Assembly: GCA_021234155.1 (NCBI GenBank)
Contig: JAJEKV010000005.1
Coordinates: forward strand, 18,024,089 to 18,088,088
Direction: 5' to 3'
From: Isoetes taiwanensis
Lineage: Eukaryota; Streptophyta; Lycopodiopsida; Isoetales; Isoetaceae
DNA length: 64,000 nt
The notes under the pieces are model-generated. The model worked only from the letters and a program-made list of their open reading frames with translations. It ran no database searches and was not told the DNA's origin. A program made the translations under genes and the position numbers. Positions 24,480-37,556 of this stretch are shown in pieces. How positions within the stretch are numbered: position 1 is the first letter of the stretch; each line of letters starts with the position of its first letter.

Positions 24480-25170
24480 AGTCCGGACTTATAGTGGTCA
24501 TTTGGAGTGCTCGCTCTAAGACAATCCTAGATCGTTCATTGAGTACCCCATTCTTCTTTGTTCTTACCCCTCTTATAGTGGTCATTTGGAGTGTGTGTCC
24601 AAGACATTCTAGATTGTTCATTGGAGTACCCTTCACGTTCCCTCCATAATCAAGTCTTGCTTCTGGACTTAAACTTCTTGGTTTCATTAAACATTGTTAC
24701 AAGTAATTTGAATGGTTGGGTCTAGATTGTTCATTGGAGTACCCTTCACGTTCCCTCCATAATCAAGTCTTTGCGCTTCTGGACTTAAACTTCTTGGATT
24801 TCATTAAGACTATTAAAAGTAATTTGAATGGTTGGGTTTCGGATTTAGAGGTGATAGAAAAAAAGCCAAATGTTTGAAATCATAAATGTGCACCATGGGA
24901 CATTGAGTCTTCTTTTTTGGCTTTTTTGTTTCCTTATCACCAATTTCTTTTTTCTAGCCTCTTTGTATTTCTTAATAAGCTATAAATAGTTGTGAGTGGA
25001 AGACTCTTTATGGATGTGGGTTTTGATTTAAGTATTATTAGACTTTGGCTTTAGAACAATTAACCTCCCCTAATTTGTTTGGATGTAAGGAAATTTTATG
25101 GATGCTTTCCAAATATGTTACTTGATGCAAGGAAAAGTTATGGATCGCTTTCCAAATATCTTACTTGATT
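24480..25170 (+). repeat. Cluster of short local direct repeats
   Basis: 24608-24720 and 24721-24834 are tandem copies of about 113 bp ('attgttcattggagtaccct' to 'tttgaatggttggg'). A shorter related unit with 'tatagtggtcatttggagtg' occurs at 24488 and 24574. At 25090-25170 'ttatggat(c)gctttccaaat' is also repeated. No gene is seen. Confidence 0.75.
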
Positions 25171-25489
25171 CTATTGACAACGTGTTGCCAAATATTTGGT
25201 TGGTCTTAAGCCTTGATCCAACTTTAATCGCTCTAAAGTCACCTTGTGCCTTTAAAAAGGTAGTTTGCACATGACTGGTTTTTTTCAAAACCTCAATGCT
25301 TATACAATGTACATGAATCATGTCTCACATGCATCCTATCTCCACATTTACACCTTAAGAACATTTCGATTATATTTGTTCTGTGATGTTATCTTAGTCT
25401 TTGTTAGGTTGGTCAGCGAAATTCCTACCCCAAGAAATAAATTGTTCTTTTGGTCTAATAGGTCATTGATCTTCCATGTGCCACACCTT

Positions 25490-25720
25490 TATAATAGATT
25501 CCTAGAAAACCTTAAAGAATCTTATAGAATCTCTCTAAAATAGGGGTAGCCTTGATGGAATATTGGTAAACTTGAAAATTTTATAGAAACTCGGGGAATC
25601 TATTCTTGTCAACGTATGTACATTCGGCTTTGTACACTTCCTCATAGTACCCATACTTGTATATATATATATATATACAAGTTTTTATATTATGAATGGG
25701 TCTATGAACTACGGTTTATG
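25490..25720. repeat. Remnant of an element centre with (TA)n
   Basis: A few 'agaatct' words lead into 'cacttcctcatagtacccat', 'acttg' and (TA)n at about 25662-25680, then 'acaagtttttatattatgaa'. This is the centre motif of the long palindromes, with very short arms left. Confidence 0.7.
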
Positions 25721-26569
25721 AACACCTAGGAGCGAAATCCAAGATTATGAATCGCACGAATGACAGTATGCATCTAGTCCAAAGTCATGTAGTTTTAAGT
25801 TATATCTTTGCCTAATAGCCATTCAATAAAGCTCACTATTGTTTATTAAGACTTCTGAGTGAAGAATCGAGTTAATTTTGAATAAAAGTAAGAGGGTCAA
25901 GTTAGCAATCTAAAGCTCGCTATTGTTTATTAGAGTTTCTTTGTCCATAGAATAAGAATGGTCCAATGCCATGGAGAGTGCCATGTTGAAAGCCTGTTTC
26001 CAATTGCCTTCCTTTTTGGAAACTTCAAAAATTCTTTGGAATTGGTAGTTTGGGGCCCTAGCCAAGGCCTATCTAGCAAGCAAATTGTAGGCAAATTTAC
26101 ATCCATCAACATTAGCAGTCCAAGCATCTTTTCCAGTCCACATGATCCATAGTTTCTTCTGATTCCACTAGCAAGAACTGTCAAAGTCAGCACCTATAGA
26201 GGAGCCATTCAAATAAGGAAAAAAATTAATAAAAAGTGTTTTGCATTGTGATATTGCAAAGTTTAATTTGAAACTGGAAGCACCTCCAATAATTGAGGCA
26301 AGCAGTTAATGAAAAAATAGAATAAACCGCATAGCCTTTCGATAAAAAACAGAGCGTTCCTAGGGACTGGAACCTAATAGCTGATGTTCCAAAAATCACA
26401 ACTTCAAAAAGATAAGGACCTTAAAAATGCTTCAAGAACTTTGGCATTATCAGCGCATCAATTAGAAAAGGGATCAAGTCTTCAGACAGAATTTTGGTAA
26501 GCAACATAAACCACAAAGGGATGCAAATAATACACTTGACAAAGAGTGATGCGCACGACCTTATCTTTA
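25721..26569. other. No recognisable gene
   Basis: AT-rich sequence. 'atgcatctag(t/a)ccaaagtca' at 25770 repeats a phrase seen at 1848, together with 'aatagccattc' and 'agctcac(ta)attgtttatta', so 25740-25960 and 1840-2010 are diverged copies of one dispersed repeat. Confidence 0.5.
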
Positions 26570-26850
26570 TGCTTTTTAATCAACGGCCATCGATAGATGC
26601 CCTAATTTTTGAAGGGTCAAGATTTCATGCCCTAATTCTACAACTATTAAATCACCCTCCAACCACATTAAACGGCTAGGATATCACTTGCCTCCTTCAA
26701 TCCGACGGTCAAGACGGTGACACCACACTATTATAAGGGGGTGCTTGAGGCATCACAAAGTGGCTCCATGTGGCCTGTTGATCTTAAATTTGGACGGTCG
26801 AGATCAATCTCTACATAACAAGGGGGGTGCTTAAGTAATTGTGTATACCC
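26570..26850 (+). repeat. Type-2 arm remnant
   Basis: Carries the landmarks of the type-2/type-3 arms: 'gatcaatctctaca', 'ggggtgcttaag', 'gacggt' and 'ggtgacacc'. It ends near 'gtgtatac'. Confidence 0.5.
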
Positions 26851-27239
26851 AAAGGAGAGCCATTTCCTAGAGCAAAAAGATTTCTAGTCGCATATAAGAT
26901 TTGAACAAAATGCCTATGGGCATTACAAAAACACGATGCCTTCATTTTACAATGTAAATCAACAACTGGATGAGACACCATGCGAGGACCATTATCTGCG
27001 CAATGAAAGCAAGTCATCTTTGGAGCGATCTTGGACCTAGCTTGCGAGTGCCTCCATCCTGCATCATAATACAACAAAATTCTGCTATTTGCAATTCAAA
27101 TTTGCATCAATGTGCAATTTAATCCAAGAACTTCAAAAAAACAATCTGAATAAGAAGTGGAACAACTACTTGACACAATTTTTGCACGCCTAACAATGTA
27201 TTGATTTCTTTGTAGGAAGGTTTTTGCATAAAGATTTTA

Positions 27240-27610
27240 GCAAGAAAGTGTAAAGTCAAATTCACGTTAGATTCTCCCGGAGTGGCATGAGATCACTAAG
27301 AATCTCCTAGATTCCTCTTAGATTGATTGAGGTTATGTCAAGTTTCCTTGAAATCCCTCCAGGTCCCTTACACTTTGTGATCAATTTTTTTTGTAGGAAG
27401 GTTTAAGCATAAAGATTTTAGGAAGAAAGTAAAAACTTAAATTTACCCTAGATTCTCTAGGAATCGCATGAGATCACTAAGAATCTCCTAGATTCCTCCA
27501 AGATTCATTGAGACTCTGTCAAGTTTTCTTTAAATCCCCCAAGAACCCTTGATAATTCTCTTGGATTCTATAAATGCCTACAAATGTTTCACTGGATTGT
27601 TCAAGATCTT
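27240..27610 (-). repeat. Short 'agattct' array remnant
   Basis: Two related blocks (27215-27370 and 27385-27545) share 'gtaggaaggttt..gcataaagatttta', 'agattctc', 'catgagatcactaagaatct' and 'cctagattcctc'. This is a local direct duplication of about 170 bp of array-like sequence in reverse orientation. Confidence 0.6.
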
Positions 27611-30600
27611 TCTAACAAGATTCTCTGGTCAATCAACCTAACAAAAAAAGATTGTTTATAGAGTCCCTATATGAAGGTTGCAACGGAATTATCACGAGTT
27701 CATATCGCAGCCCATCCAAAAGGTGAAAATATGTAAATTGCATCATATTTTGAACATTTTGTGAATGTTTTCTTAAGATTCAATGCAAATTCGTTTAGAT
27801 TGCACGAGATTCTATAGAGGGTCTTTTGTGTGCATGGGTTCCTATTGTCTAATCAGCCACAATGAATAATTCCGCGCATTAATAAATAGGGTGAGCTACA
27901 CGAACATTGTTAGCAATTCAAATCCAGAGGGTGCAATATTGACTTTAAGATTCTATTAGATTTTCCAAAGGTCCTCTTACATGTGATTTGGATATTGAAG
28001 AGTGGTTGTATGAGTTACTTTTAAATGATCTTAAAGGAGCAATAATACTATATGTTAGCACCTGAAATATCTATTCATACACACAGGCACCCTAGTCAAA
28101 TTGTGAACGTTAAACTCGTATTTTTGCAAACATTTAATGTGTAGCAATTCTTCATCTTCACGAACTTTTGATTCTTGAGACGTGAAATTTGAGAAGCGAA
28201 TAGACTCGGGAGTGCATTATATGCTACTTTATAACTTACAGTACATAATCAAATCAAAATAGTTGCATGATTAGCCAATACTATGAAGCACCATTATCCA
28301 TCTGGGCTATATATCCTGAATAAGAAATATGACAACAACAATCATTGAAATACAAATAACTTGAAAACATCTATAGGACTTGTACATGTTGCTAACTTGC
28401 GCCACTGTAAAGGGCTGGAATTGCTTGCGATAAACTTGAAAGTTAATTTGTAAGATATTATTGCTGTTATAGGAAAACACCTATCATACTCAATACACTC
28501 AGAGAGGTTTTAATGTTCCTTTTTATCGAGAGAGCATGCAATAAATGTGGTTCATAGAATTTAATGTGCCTGCTATAGAACTTAAGAACTAGAATTTGAA
28601 AGTCAAAGTTGCACTGCGGCCATAGTCAGTAAGGTCAAATGAAAACGTCAAACCAAACTTGAACTAAACTGAAGGAGTCAAGCTTTAGAAGATGCACAAA
28701 TCAAAGATACTGAGATAAACTCAAAAGATCAACCTAAATTTGGTTTAAACTAAAAAGGCAATTAAAATTGGAGACTTTAAAGTCAAAATCAACAATTAAT
28801 TTGTGGTCCTGTCTGTCATAGACTAGATGTCAAGTAGGAATGTTGAAAAATCTAGTCAAATCTACGAATACTTGAATATATTTACTCATAAGACTTTATG
28901 AGGTCCTCACGTAATTTTGCAACATCTACACAAATGTCTTTATAAGATCGATGATAATTTACGCTATCATTTTCATTATGTAATTGAGGAAGAACTTCTA
29001 AATTGCAAATAGTAAGAACCACCTACTTTAGATTCTTCAGGTTACTGTGAAGTTGAATCATTATGAAATTCATGTTTGATTCGATTGAAACACTTATAAA
29101 AATTGAGGTTGAGTTACCCCCATTGTTTCTAGGTAGCTCGAGATGAGTTGCTCCTCTATTAATGATAGTGAGGATATCATCGTAGATCTTGAAACTATGT
29201 TGCCCATAACCGTCCGACGATAAAGTACTACGAACACCACCAAGAGAGAGCTCACAACCCATTGTCTAAAAAGTGCCCTAAGGAAATGCCTATTCTGATG
29301 ATGCAAGGTTTTACAAATTGGCATCTTCCACTAAGACCTAATAAAATTCCATTAGGTTCCTTTAATATTCCTTTAGATTACTCAAAAATTGTACAAAATC
29401 CATGATCTACTGTATTTACAATTGAAGGCGAAAGTGTCCATCTTGTGCATTGCAGGCAATTAAATTCTATGGGCTACCATTTCCTGAAGGTTACTTCGCT
29501 CTAATATTCCTTTCCTTCAAGCAAATATACGTCAAACAAAGTCATGCAGGCTCAAACTATACATCAATTGCATGAGTCAATGAATAAAGAAGTTTTAGAA
29601 TCCATCGAAGTTAATCTAAAAATTATGGGCCATATTTCATAGTTGGAATGACATTGCTACATGAATAAAGATTTGTCCAAGAGCGCACAATCTGTACGTG
29701 GGATTAAAGTCACCGCATATTTTAAAGAATTAGTTGATAATCAAGGAATATGTGAAATTGCTAGACATATTAACAATGGCTTATAATGTAACTGCGGAGC
29801 ATGGCTAATACTCGTGAAGTACATATCCAGTTTGTCCTTTTGTTAACGAACCTGTACACTTCCATTTTTTGAAAAAGTCTGGGATTCTAATATGCTTTGT
29901 AAAACACTATGCAAAGGTAGTAGTTCCACCCAACTCCCTTGGCTTTATTCAATTCTCCTAACCTCATTTGAAACAAAATATTAAATTGCTTTTTAAGGAT
30001 AAGATAAGAAATTAAACTTATGCTAATGTAGCTGGATATAGTTTCGACTTTGGGTGCAGGGAAAACAACATAGGGCGCTTGAAGCTGTCTATGTTCCACA
30101 TGCAGCATAAGTATCTCGTACAGACACTTGGTTTCACAGAAATGTGATGTGGGACACCATTCTTCCTTTATACTGGCCCTTCTCATATTCCATGGATTTG
30201 GGGACAGATTTGCCCACGTCATGGTTGACTTAGCATGTTAATTTTCCATGGACTAATACTTATACATAATACAGAATAATCTCATAATTGACTGACCTGG
30301 GAACAAATTGGAAGGAGACCATGAAATAAGGATGGTATTCATTAGCTCATTAACAGGCAGAGTAAACAAATAAGAGCTACCAATCCCTCTCTACTCTTCA
30401 AACCTTTTGAATAAGCAATGCAGTGACTAACCTCAGAAAAATGCTTAGCAGCATTGGGCGTAACAAACTTGCACACAATTACTGAACAATTAACAGAATG
30501 GGCTTTTGAACCAACACACGGCCATCTATGTCAGCATTTGTGAGAGAGAATACAAAATCAGCCAGGCTACAGAAACCTGATGCTGCACCAGTCCCCTAGT

Positions 30601-32534
30601 AATCGCATTGGGCATGAGCTTGTTGAGGACCAACAGCTTGCTGGAAGAGACATCTTTCTTCATAACTGCTAACAACTAACCTGTGAATTAAAGTGTGTTA
30701 GTGCTCACTTGGGTATGTCATAGACACTAGAAGTAGCCAAATAAGATTGACATAGCAGTCTAAGAACAAAAACTCTATCTCCTGTTCTTTAGATTATGTT
30801 TAACAAGCTGAACCAAAAGGGCATGGCAACTGTTACATGTCATTAAAGAGACACAATTCTGTTGCCTTGAATAACAATAAGTGGCTGCCTTTTGCATAAC
30901 ATAGGAGAAACATACCTTAGCCACAATGCTGATTTCCTTGATCTCCAAGGGAAAAAAAAATTCAATTTGTCATAGTTTTGGCATTCTCAGCAGTCCCACC
31001 ATCATTACAACGCTGCTCCAGTTCAATACCTCTCTGACCATTTAAGGATAAATGCCATAGAAAGCCCTTCAACAGAACCAAGGTAGTCTGTATATATAAC
31101 GCCAGTTACCAACAGCAAGTTGCTTCCTAAGCCTCTTCAAACATTCGAACAATGGAGACTGAACTACCCTAAGCTGCATAGGCCACAAATCATTAGATAA
31201 CACGTAGCAAAACAAATGCATATCAAAGCACTACGTGCGGATGACACTCAGCGCTGTAAAATATTTGAGATTGTGTCCCTTACTAAGTTGCGCCTCATCA
31301 AAGTTTACAATAGAGTCCTTTAAAGTGATTTGTTCTTGCGGCGCCCATAGCTAGCTTCGATCCTTTGCATCGGACCGGGGATAACAACCACAGAATTGGG
31401 TACCACGAAGCTTGCAAAATCGGCATTGCCTTTTTAATGAGAGGTTGCCAAAACAAAAGAGAATCGCGCTGGGCCTCTGCCGGATAAACACAAGGATGAT
31501 GCCGCCTCCCGCCGCATAAACAAGCGAGAGCCTAAGCGAGAGATACTCGGACCCATCAAGAACCTGAGAAAATAAGGGTTAAATCGGAACCAAGTAAAGA
31601 ACGGTTTTGTGATTATGCCATGAAAAAAATAAAAAAATGACCAATCATGAGCATGGGTATTGCCTAAAAATGCTACGAAGACTCAAATTTTAGGCGCTAC
31701 TAGGATTAAATTAGGAAAAATCGACTATGTTCTTTTACGGCAACGAATTACTAGTGTGCTTTTCAACACAGGCGGAGAATTAGATTGAACCTCACGGAAA
31801 AATGTTAAAGCGGAAATGATGAAATTGCTGCCACGAAATGATGAAGTCGTTTGCCGGGACCCCAAGAGATAGACTTCAAAATCAAGTGGCCGATGCATCC
31901 AATTTTAAGCGTGGACACAAAAGCACAAAGAAATCTAATCTGCACTCCACGCCATTGAAGAACCTCATGAAGCCTGCTGATGGAGTGCTTCTTGCAATAA
32001 ACCAGACAACAAACCATACCTTCAGACTATAGTGGCACATTTCGGCCAAAGGCTACGCCTAGAAGCCTCTCAAACAAACCATGGACCATGGAAAATCAGG
32101 TCGATCCAAGAGCATGACACCCAAGAAAATGCGAAGGAATATTTACCATCTTTGATGCATTAAAGTCACCGTGAAATCTTTCAGAAAATAAACCTTTGTG
32201 ATGCATTACCCGACTAAATATCTATTCTGGGCATGATGCACAGGTGCCCAATCAAGCAGGCTACGAAATGCAGGCTACGAAATGAAAAAAACTTTGTGCT
32301 CTCGGCATTTTAGTAGAACCGTATTTCAGCTGGAAGATGCAAATCCGAATCAGAATGTAAACAGAATGTTTTTCAACCTTGTCATGAAAAGAACAGCCAG
32401 GGCGCATGCCGACCCGGCATTAAGCCAAAATAGCGCCCACCGGGAAAAGGCGGAGAGGCGGCCTCATGCCAGAGGCTGCGAAGAGTCGGCATTCCAAAGA
32501 AATCGAATTTTTTTCCCTTTTTTTTTTTTTTTAA
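27611..32534. other. AT-rich intergenic DNA, no recognisable gene
   Basis: Long stretch with few open frames. On the minus strand, 29990-30222 (beginning MTWANLSPNPWNMRRASIKE) and 29100-29262 ('YDDILTIINRGATHLELP') read a little like protein, but I cannot place them. Positions 31240-32530 are richer in GC and may be a decayed gene. Nothing decisive is visible. Confidence 0.4.
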
Positions 32535-32800
32535 CGCCACCTCACAAGAGCACCATTAATTTTTGCTGCAACACATTTATGGCATTGATTGCAATTAATA
32601 TGTGTGCCTAAATCTCGGCCATCGATCCTGCACATTCAACGGCCGAAATCAAAAGCCCCAATCTAAGTGGGTTGCTTGGGGATGATGACGTGGCTTCCTC
32701 CCGGCCGTCGGATCTCACAATCTGGACCGTCCAGACGGCGACACCTCGGGTTACAAACAAGGGGGCAGCTTATATAATTGTATATATATAACTGATATCA
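32535..32800 (+). repeat. Type-2 element arm ending in (TA)n
   Basis: Clearly related to 165-300 (same order of 'aaagccccaa', 'gggttg', 'ggatctca', 'ggaccgt', 'gacacctcgggttacaaac' and 'cttatataattgtatatata'). It starts with 'cgccacctcac', the motif of all arms here. After the TA tract comes 'actgatatcagttat', a perfect small palindrome also found at the outer tips of the giant element (41235, 52990). Confidence 0.75.
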
Positions 32801-35555
32801 GTTATCACTCATATATAAAGCAGTTTCATTTTTTGTTTGAAGGTATTTATTTGCTGCTATTTTGTTTGAAGCTATTTGGTGGTGACACGTGTCTACAAAG
32901 CTCCAATCGATACATGGTAAGAAGAAAAAAAAAAAATTAAGGCAGAAAACTTCACTTCGAAGCAAAGCTTCCATCCGCCAGGGATTTCTTCCAGCCTCTA
33001 CCTGCTGTTGATCTCGCCATTTGTCTTAGATGCGGCGGATGATGGATTCTTCCACATGAAGTTGCAATGGCAGCTGAAGAAAACATCATAGACGGATTTT
33101 TGCAGCGCAGAGCTTTCAGATCTCGACATATAACTGTTGTAGCTAGAAATGGGGGACCATGATCCAGGTTGATGATCGCTGAGGTTTTTGTGTTGTCGGG
33201 TGTGCCGGATACCATTGATTTTTCACTTTTGGAGTTCTGATTATCCTGGCACAGGGATGAATTCGCCCAATGCTTGGGCCCTGCTGTGGTGCGCAGAGAC
33301 GTTGTTTTGGAATGCCATTGGGTCCATTTGTTGCTTGATTTTTTGTTGCAACGGCAAAGCCTTACCTATTTGCTTGACTCTGTATTGCAGCGTGCGGGCA
33401 CAATTTGGGCCAATGCGTCCAAAGCCCTAACATTGTCCACTTCACTCTGTTCCAGCTACTCTATTCCAGCTTCTCGAAAACTGGAAACCGCGGCCCTTAT
33501 AACCATCCCCTGCTTTTCTTCTTCATCAAAACGGCATGGCAGATTGCTGGGAAAGAACTGGGTCGAACTTGGCCTCTGTGCAAGGCCAGTAGATTCGGAT
33601 TTGGGCTCAGGGTACTGGAAGCAAGGTAAGAATCATTGTAGCCTAGGCCTATTCTTGATGCAAACAAGATGCAAATCAATGATTTGGGTCCTTAGCTGAG
33701 ATCTAGCAAGATAAATGTGGATGTAGCATGCAACCTGGTGCTAGCCTGGATAAGAGAGAGATAGTTCTTAATTTACTGGTTTATCAAATCACTGGACTGT
33801 AAGCTGCTTCATACAAATATAAGGTATGTCTAGGAGTTTGATACTGTTCATGATGGTTTTTTTTATAAGATTATTGAGCAGCGGCAAACATGACGATATG
33901 TTTGCAAGCCTATCTTGCTATTTTTGCTGCAACATACCTGTCTTGCTTGACTCTGTGTTGCAGCATGCAGGCGGATTTGGGGCAGAAGACGTATTATTTC
34001 TGGAGGTTGCAGGCAACACTGATCTTTTACATGAAAATTATTTTAATCAGAGAACATCTTCTTTGTTCTGGGGGCAATCAATGGCGCCGTTGAAGAGCTT
34101 GGTATTTCTTTTGTTAAAAGAAGGAAGGTTTTTCCAATGAATCACAAAGCAAAGCAAAAGTGGGTCTGTTCCGGCTCTGTTCTGCAGCTATGTTCCCCAT
34201 CTCTGTTCTGAGCAAGAAGCCACAGCAATTAAGCACATTTTGCCAATTTTCATGTGTTGTTCCGTATCTCTTTGTGCATCTTGCGGGCAGGGTACTGTTT
34301 CCCTTTCTCCATCTGGCAGAGCAGGGCCTTTTCGAGCAGGGCAGAGCAGAGCAGGGCAAGACAGGGCCCTTTCGAGCATTTTTGCGGTTTTGACAGGAAT
34401 TTTGCGCCATTTGTTGCAAAGGACTCAATTCGCTGAGTGTAAACGAGTGGAAGCTGCGAAATGTAGAGGAGAGGCTTTAATTAAACAGAGGATCTGTAGT
34501 TTGCCATGTACCTAAGTTTGCCATGTACCTATTTGTAGTCTGTTGCCGAAATTGATCAGCCAATTTGCAGCTCTCTTGCTCTAGCAGCCACTATAATGGC
34601 TGGCAATCGCCCTGGCCGAGTTTTTTGTTCCAATTCTGGAGCCGACTGCGGGATTATTACGGTAATCCTCAGATTATGTTTTTTGGAATCCAAGGCCAGA
34701 GAATGTTGGACACTACCCATGAGTACAGATCAGACTTGCCCGTCTTTAACAAGTTTGATAATTTAGGGCTTGGAAATGTTGTAAGTTTGTTGAAGAGCAT
34801 CGCTAATGTCCCCTGTTAGTAATGAATGATTGCTATTCATAATGGCACCCGAGTTCACTGTAATTTCAAGCGAAACTGGGCACGATACTAATGGCCTAGA
34901 CTTTCTTGAATGGTTTAAGTTTAAATTTTGGAAAGAGAAAATAGTCATAGAAATAGCTAGACATTGGGAGCAGTAGTTTTACATAGGAAAATGCCGAAGA
35001 ATTTAGAAGATCTATTTAATGCCAATTCCATGCAGTTCCTTGCAGATTGACAACCTTACATGCTTAGAAAATTCGATCTGGTGTTGATTCCATAACTCCT
35101 TTTAATGTAGCTGTAGTATCTAAACCCTGTGATAATTCTAATAGGATTCGAATATATGAAATCAAAGCAATAAAAAAAATCACAACAATGTTAGCAACCT
35201 TCAATTGCCTTAGATTTGCAATTTAGTTCAAATCCACTCGAGTCACTGGAAGGGTTTTCCTCTTTAAACCTTTGGGCCAGTAAGATCATTTTGAGCTTAG
35301 ATAGAAAAAAGAAGAAGTAAGTAGACGATGTATGCAAACAACCAATATGCAAATGGAAGTTAAGATCCTCCATGTTAAAACCTCTAAATGTTCCTTCGTT
35401 TCTTTGTAGATTGAAAGAACTTGCCGAATCTTAAGCAAACATAGTTTGTGTTAATTCTTCTTTTGCACCAAGTGGCTTAAACAAAGTGGTTTCTTTTGCC
35501 TCTTGTCCGAACCAAAGAAATGTTGTGGCTGACCTTGGCCATGATAAATTCTAAT
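32801..35555. other. Non-coding or unrecognised; CAG/CTG-rich block
   Basis: The phrase 'ttgcttgactctgtattgca' near 33370 recurs near 33945 ('ttgcttgactctgtgttgca'), a diverged direct repeat. 34318-34380 is a low-complexity run of 'gcagagcag' and 'gggc' words. An open stretch at 34565-34819 ('RLRDYYGNPQIMFFG') matches nothing I know. Splice-like signals are common, so an unrecognised gene or non-coding transcript is possible. Confidence 0.35.
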
Positions 35556-37522
35556 ATATATAAAGGTATATCATAAACTTTTCTATATAATGTGTTTGAT
35601 TCTTACATGCCCGGATGTCGTCCGTTTAAGGTGGGTCCAGTGAGGTGGCAGCATCAGAGCCATCCATTCCTTATGGGCATGCATGGAGGCATGCATGGGT
35701 CATGCATGGGGGCATGCACCACATCCCGGGCCGTTGGATCAAAAGGGAGGATAAATCTAGCCCTTGGTTTTATGAGGAAGGTGCAAGGAAGGTCCTTTAA
35801 AGTGACTTTGGTGTACTTGAGATCTTAACAGATTAGATCAAAAGGTGAGCATAAATCTTAGCCATTGACTTTTTAATATTAAATTGATTTTTTTTTTTTT
35901 TTAAAGGAGGTGAGGTGTCACCCTCATTAATAAAAAAGGTAATGAGGTAAAAGCATTTATGAGTGGACTTTCTATGAAGCTTCATACCGTTTAATCGCAT
36001 TCAAAGGTACAAAAAGCTTGCGATGAAATTCCGGATGAAGGTGGGACCCGCCATTTGGACTCCTCTCATTTGAGAGCTTTCAATGAGTGGTGGTTTAGCG
36101 CAGATTCAGTTGTAGTTGGAGCCAATGTGATCGAACTCTAAGGGAATCCATAGGAATCTCAGAGAATCTAAAGGAATCTTCATAAATACTTGGAGAATCT
36201 AGAGGAATCCTGATGCAATCTTGGAGAATCTAGGTGAATCTTCATAGAATCTTAGAGAATCTAAAAGGAATCTCAAGAGAATCTTAGGGAATCTAAGGAA
36301 TCTCAAGAGAATCTTTGGGAATCTATGAGAATCTCAAGAGAATCTTGGAAATCAAAGGAAATCTCAAGAGAATCTTTGGAAAATCATCGGGAATCTATAG
36401 GAATCACGAGAGAATCTTTGAGAATTTAAGGGAATCTAAGGGAATCTTTATAGAATCTTTAAGAATCTAGAGGAATCTTGATGGAATCATGTCAAGTCTA
36501 AGGGAATCTTCATAGGATCTTAGAGAATAGAGGAATCTTAAGAGAATCTTTGGGAATCTAAAGGAATCTTTCTAAAAGCTTTGAGAATCTAGTGAAATCA
36601 TGATGGAATCTTGGAGAATCATGGAGAATTTTCCTATAATCTAAAGGAATCTAGGAGAATCTTCATCAAATCTTGGAGAATTCAATAGAACTACATAGAA
36701 TTTTGGGGAATCTAGAGGAGTCTTGGGATAATCTTTGGGAATCTAGATGAATATCAAGAGAATCTTTGGGAACCTAGGGGAATTAAGGGAATGTTCATAA
36801 AATCTTTAAGAATCTTGATAGAATCTTGGGAAATCTAGGGAAATCTTCATAGAATCTAGGGGAATCTCTATAGAATCTTGGAGAATCTTGGCATAATCTT
36901 TGGAAATCTAGGAGATTCTAAAAAGAATCTTTGTTAACATAGGATTCATAAAGAGCCTAGGGAAATGCTTATAGAATCTTCATTGAATGACACTGCATTG
37001 GCTTCCGGTCGAATTTGTGCAGTCCCTTGGGAATCTAAAGGAATCTTTCTAAAAGCTTTGAGAATCTAGTGAAATCATGATGGAATCTTGGAGAATCATG
37101 GAGAATTTTCCTATAATCTAAAGGAATCTAGGAGAATCTTCATCAAATCTTGGAGAATTCAATAGAACTACATAGAATTTTGGGGAATCTAGAGGAGTCT
37201 TGGGATAATCTTTGGGAATCTAGATGAATATCAAGAGAATCTTTGGGAACCTAGGGGAATTAAGGGAATGTTCATAAAATCTTTAAGAATCTTGATAGAA
37301 TCTTGGGAAATCTAGGGAAATCTTCATAGAATCTAGGGGAATCTCTATAGAATCTTGGAGAATCTTGGCATAATCTTTGGAAATCTAGGAGATTCTAAAA
37401 AGAATCTTTGTTAACATAGGATTCATAAAGAGCCTAGGGGGAAATGCTTATAGAATCTTCATTGAATGACACTTTGCATTGGCTTATATTGAATTTGTAT
37501 AGTCCCTCATAGTAGAACCACT

Positions 37523-37524
<2 letters not shown>
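35556..37524 (+). mobile_element. Type-1 left arm with 'agaatct' array
   Basis: Starts with the tip 'tatatataaaggtatatcat', then the end domain ('catgcccggatgtcgtccgt', 'ccatgcatg'-rich block, 'gtgcaaggaaggtcc', 'ggaggtgaggtgtcaccctc', 'gggacccgcc', 'gatcgaac'). From 36130 a degenerate 'agaatct' array follows. The arm ends with 'agtccctcatagtag' and (TA)n. It faces reverse-oriented arms beyond 37555. Confidence 0.85.
36552..37505 (+). repeat. 477-bp tandem duplication inside the array
   Basis: 36552-37028 and 37029-37505 are almost identical, starting 'gggaatctaaaggaatcttt'. They differ mainly near their ends ('cactgcattggcttccggtc' against 'cactttgcattggcttatat'). Copy 1 ends in 'gtgcagtccct' exactly where copy 2 continues into the (TA)n flank. 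Confidence 0.9.

Positions 37525-37554
<30 letters not shown>
37525..37554. repeat. (TA)15 palindrome centre
   Basis: Pure TA run flanked by 'catagtagaaccacttg' on the left and 'caagtctttgtactatg' on the right, which are inverted relative to each other. Confidence 0.9.

Positions 37555-37556
<2 letters not shown>

Noticed and set aside
32282-32611. 109-codon open frame
   Set aside because: It overlaps the start of the type-2 arm and a T-rich run, has no recognisable motif and is probably chance.
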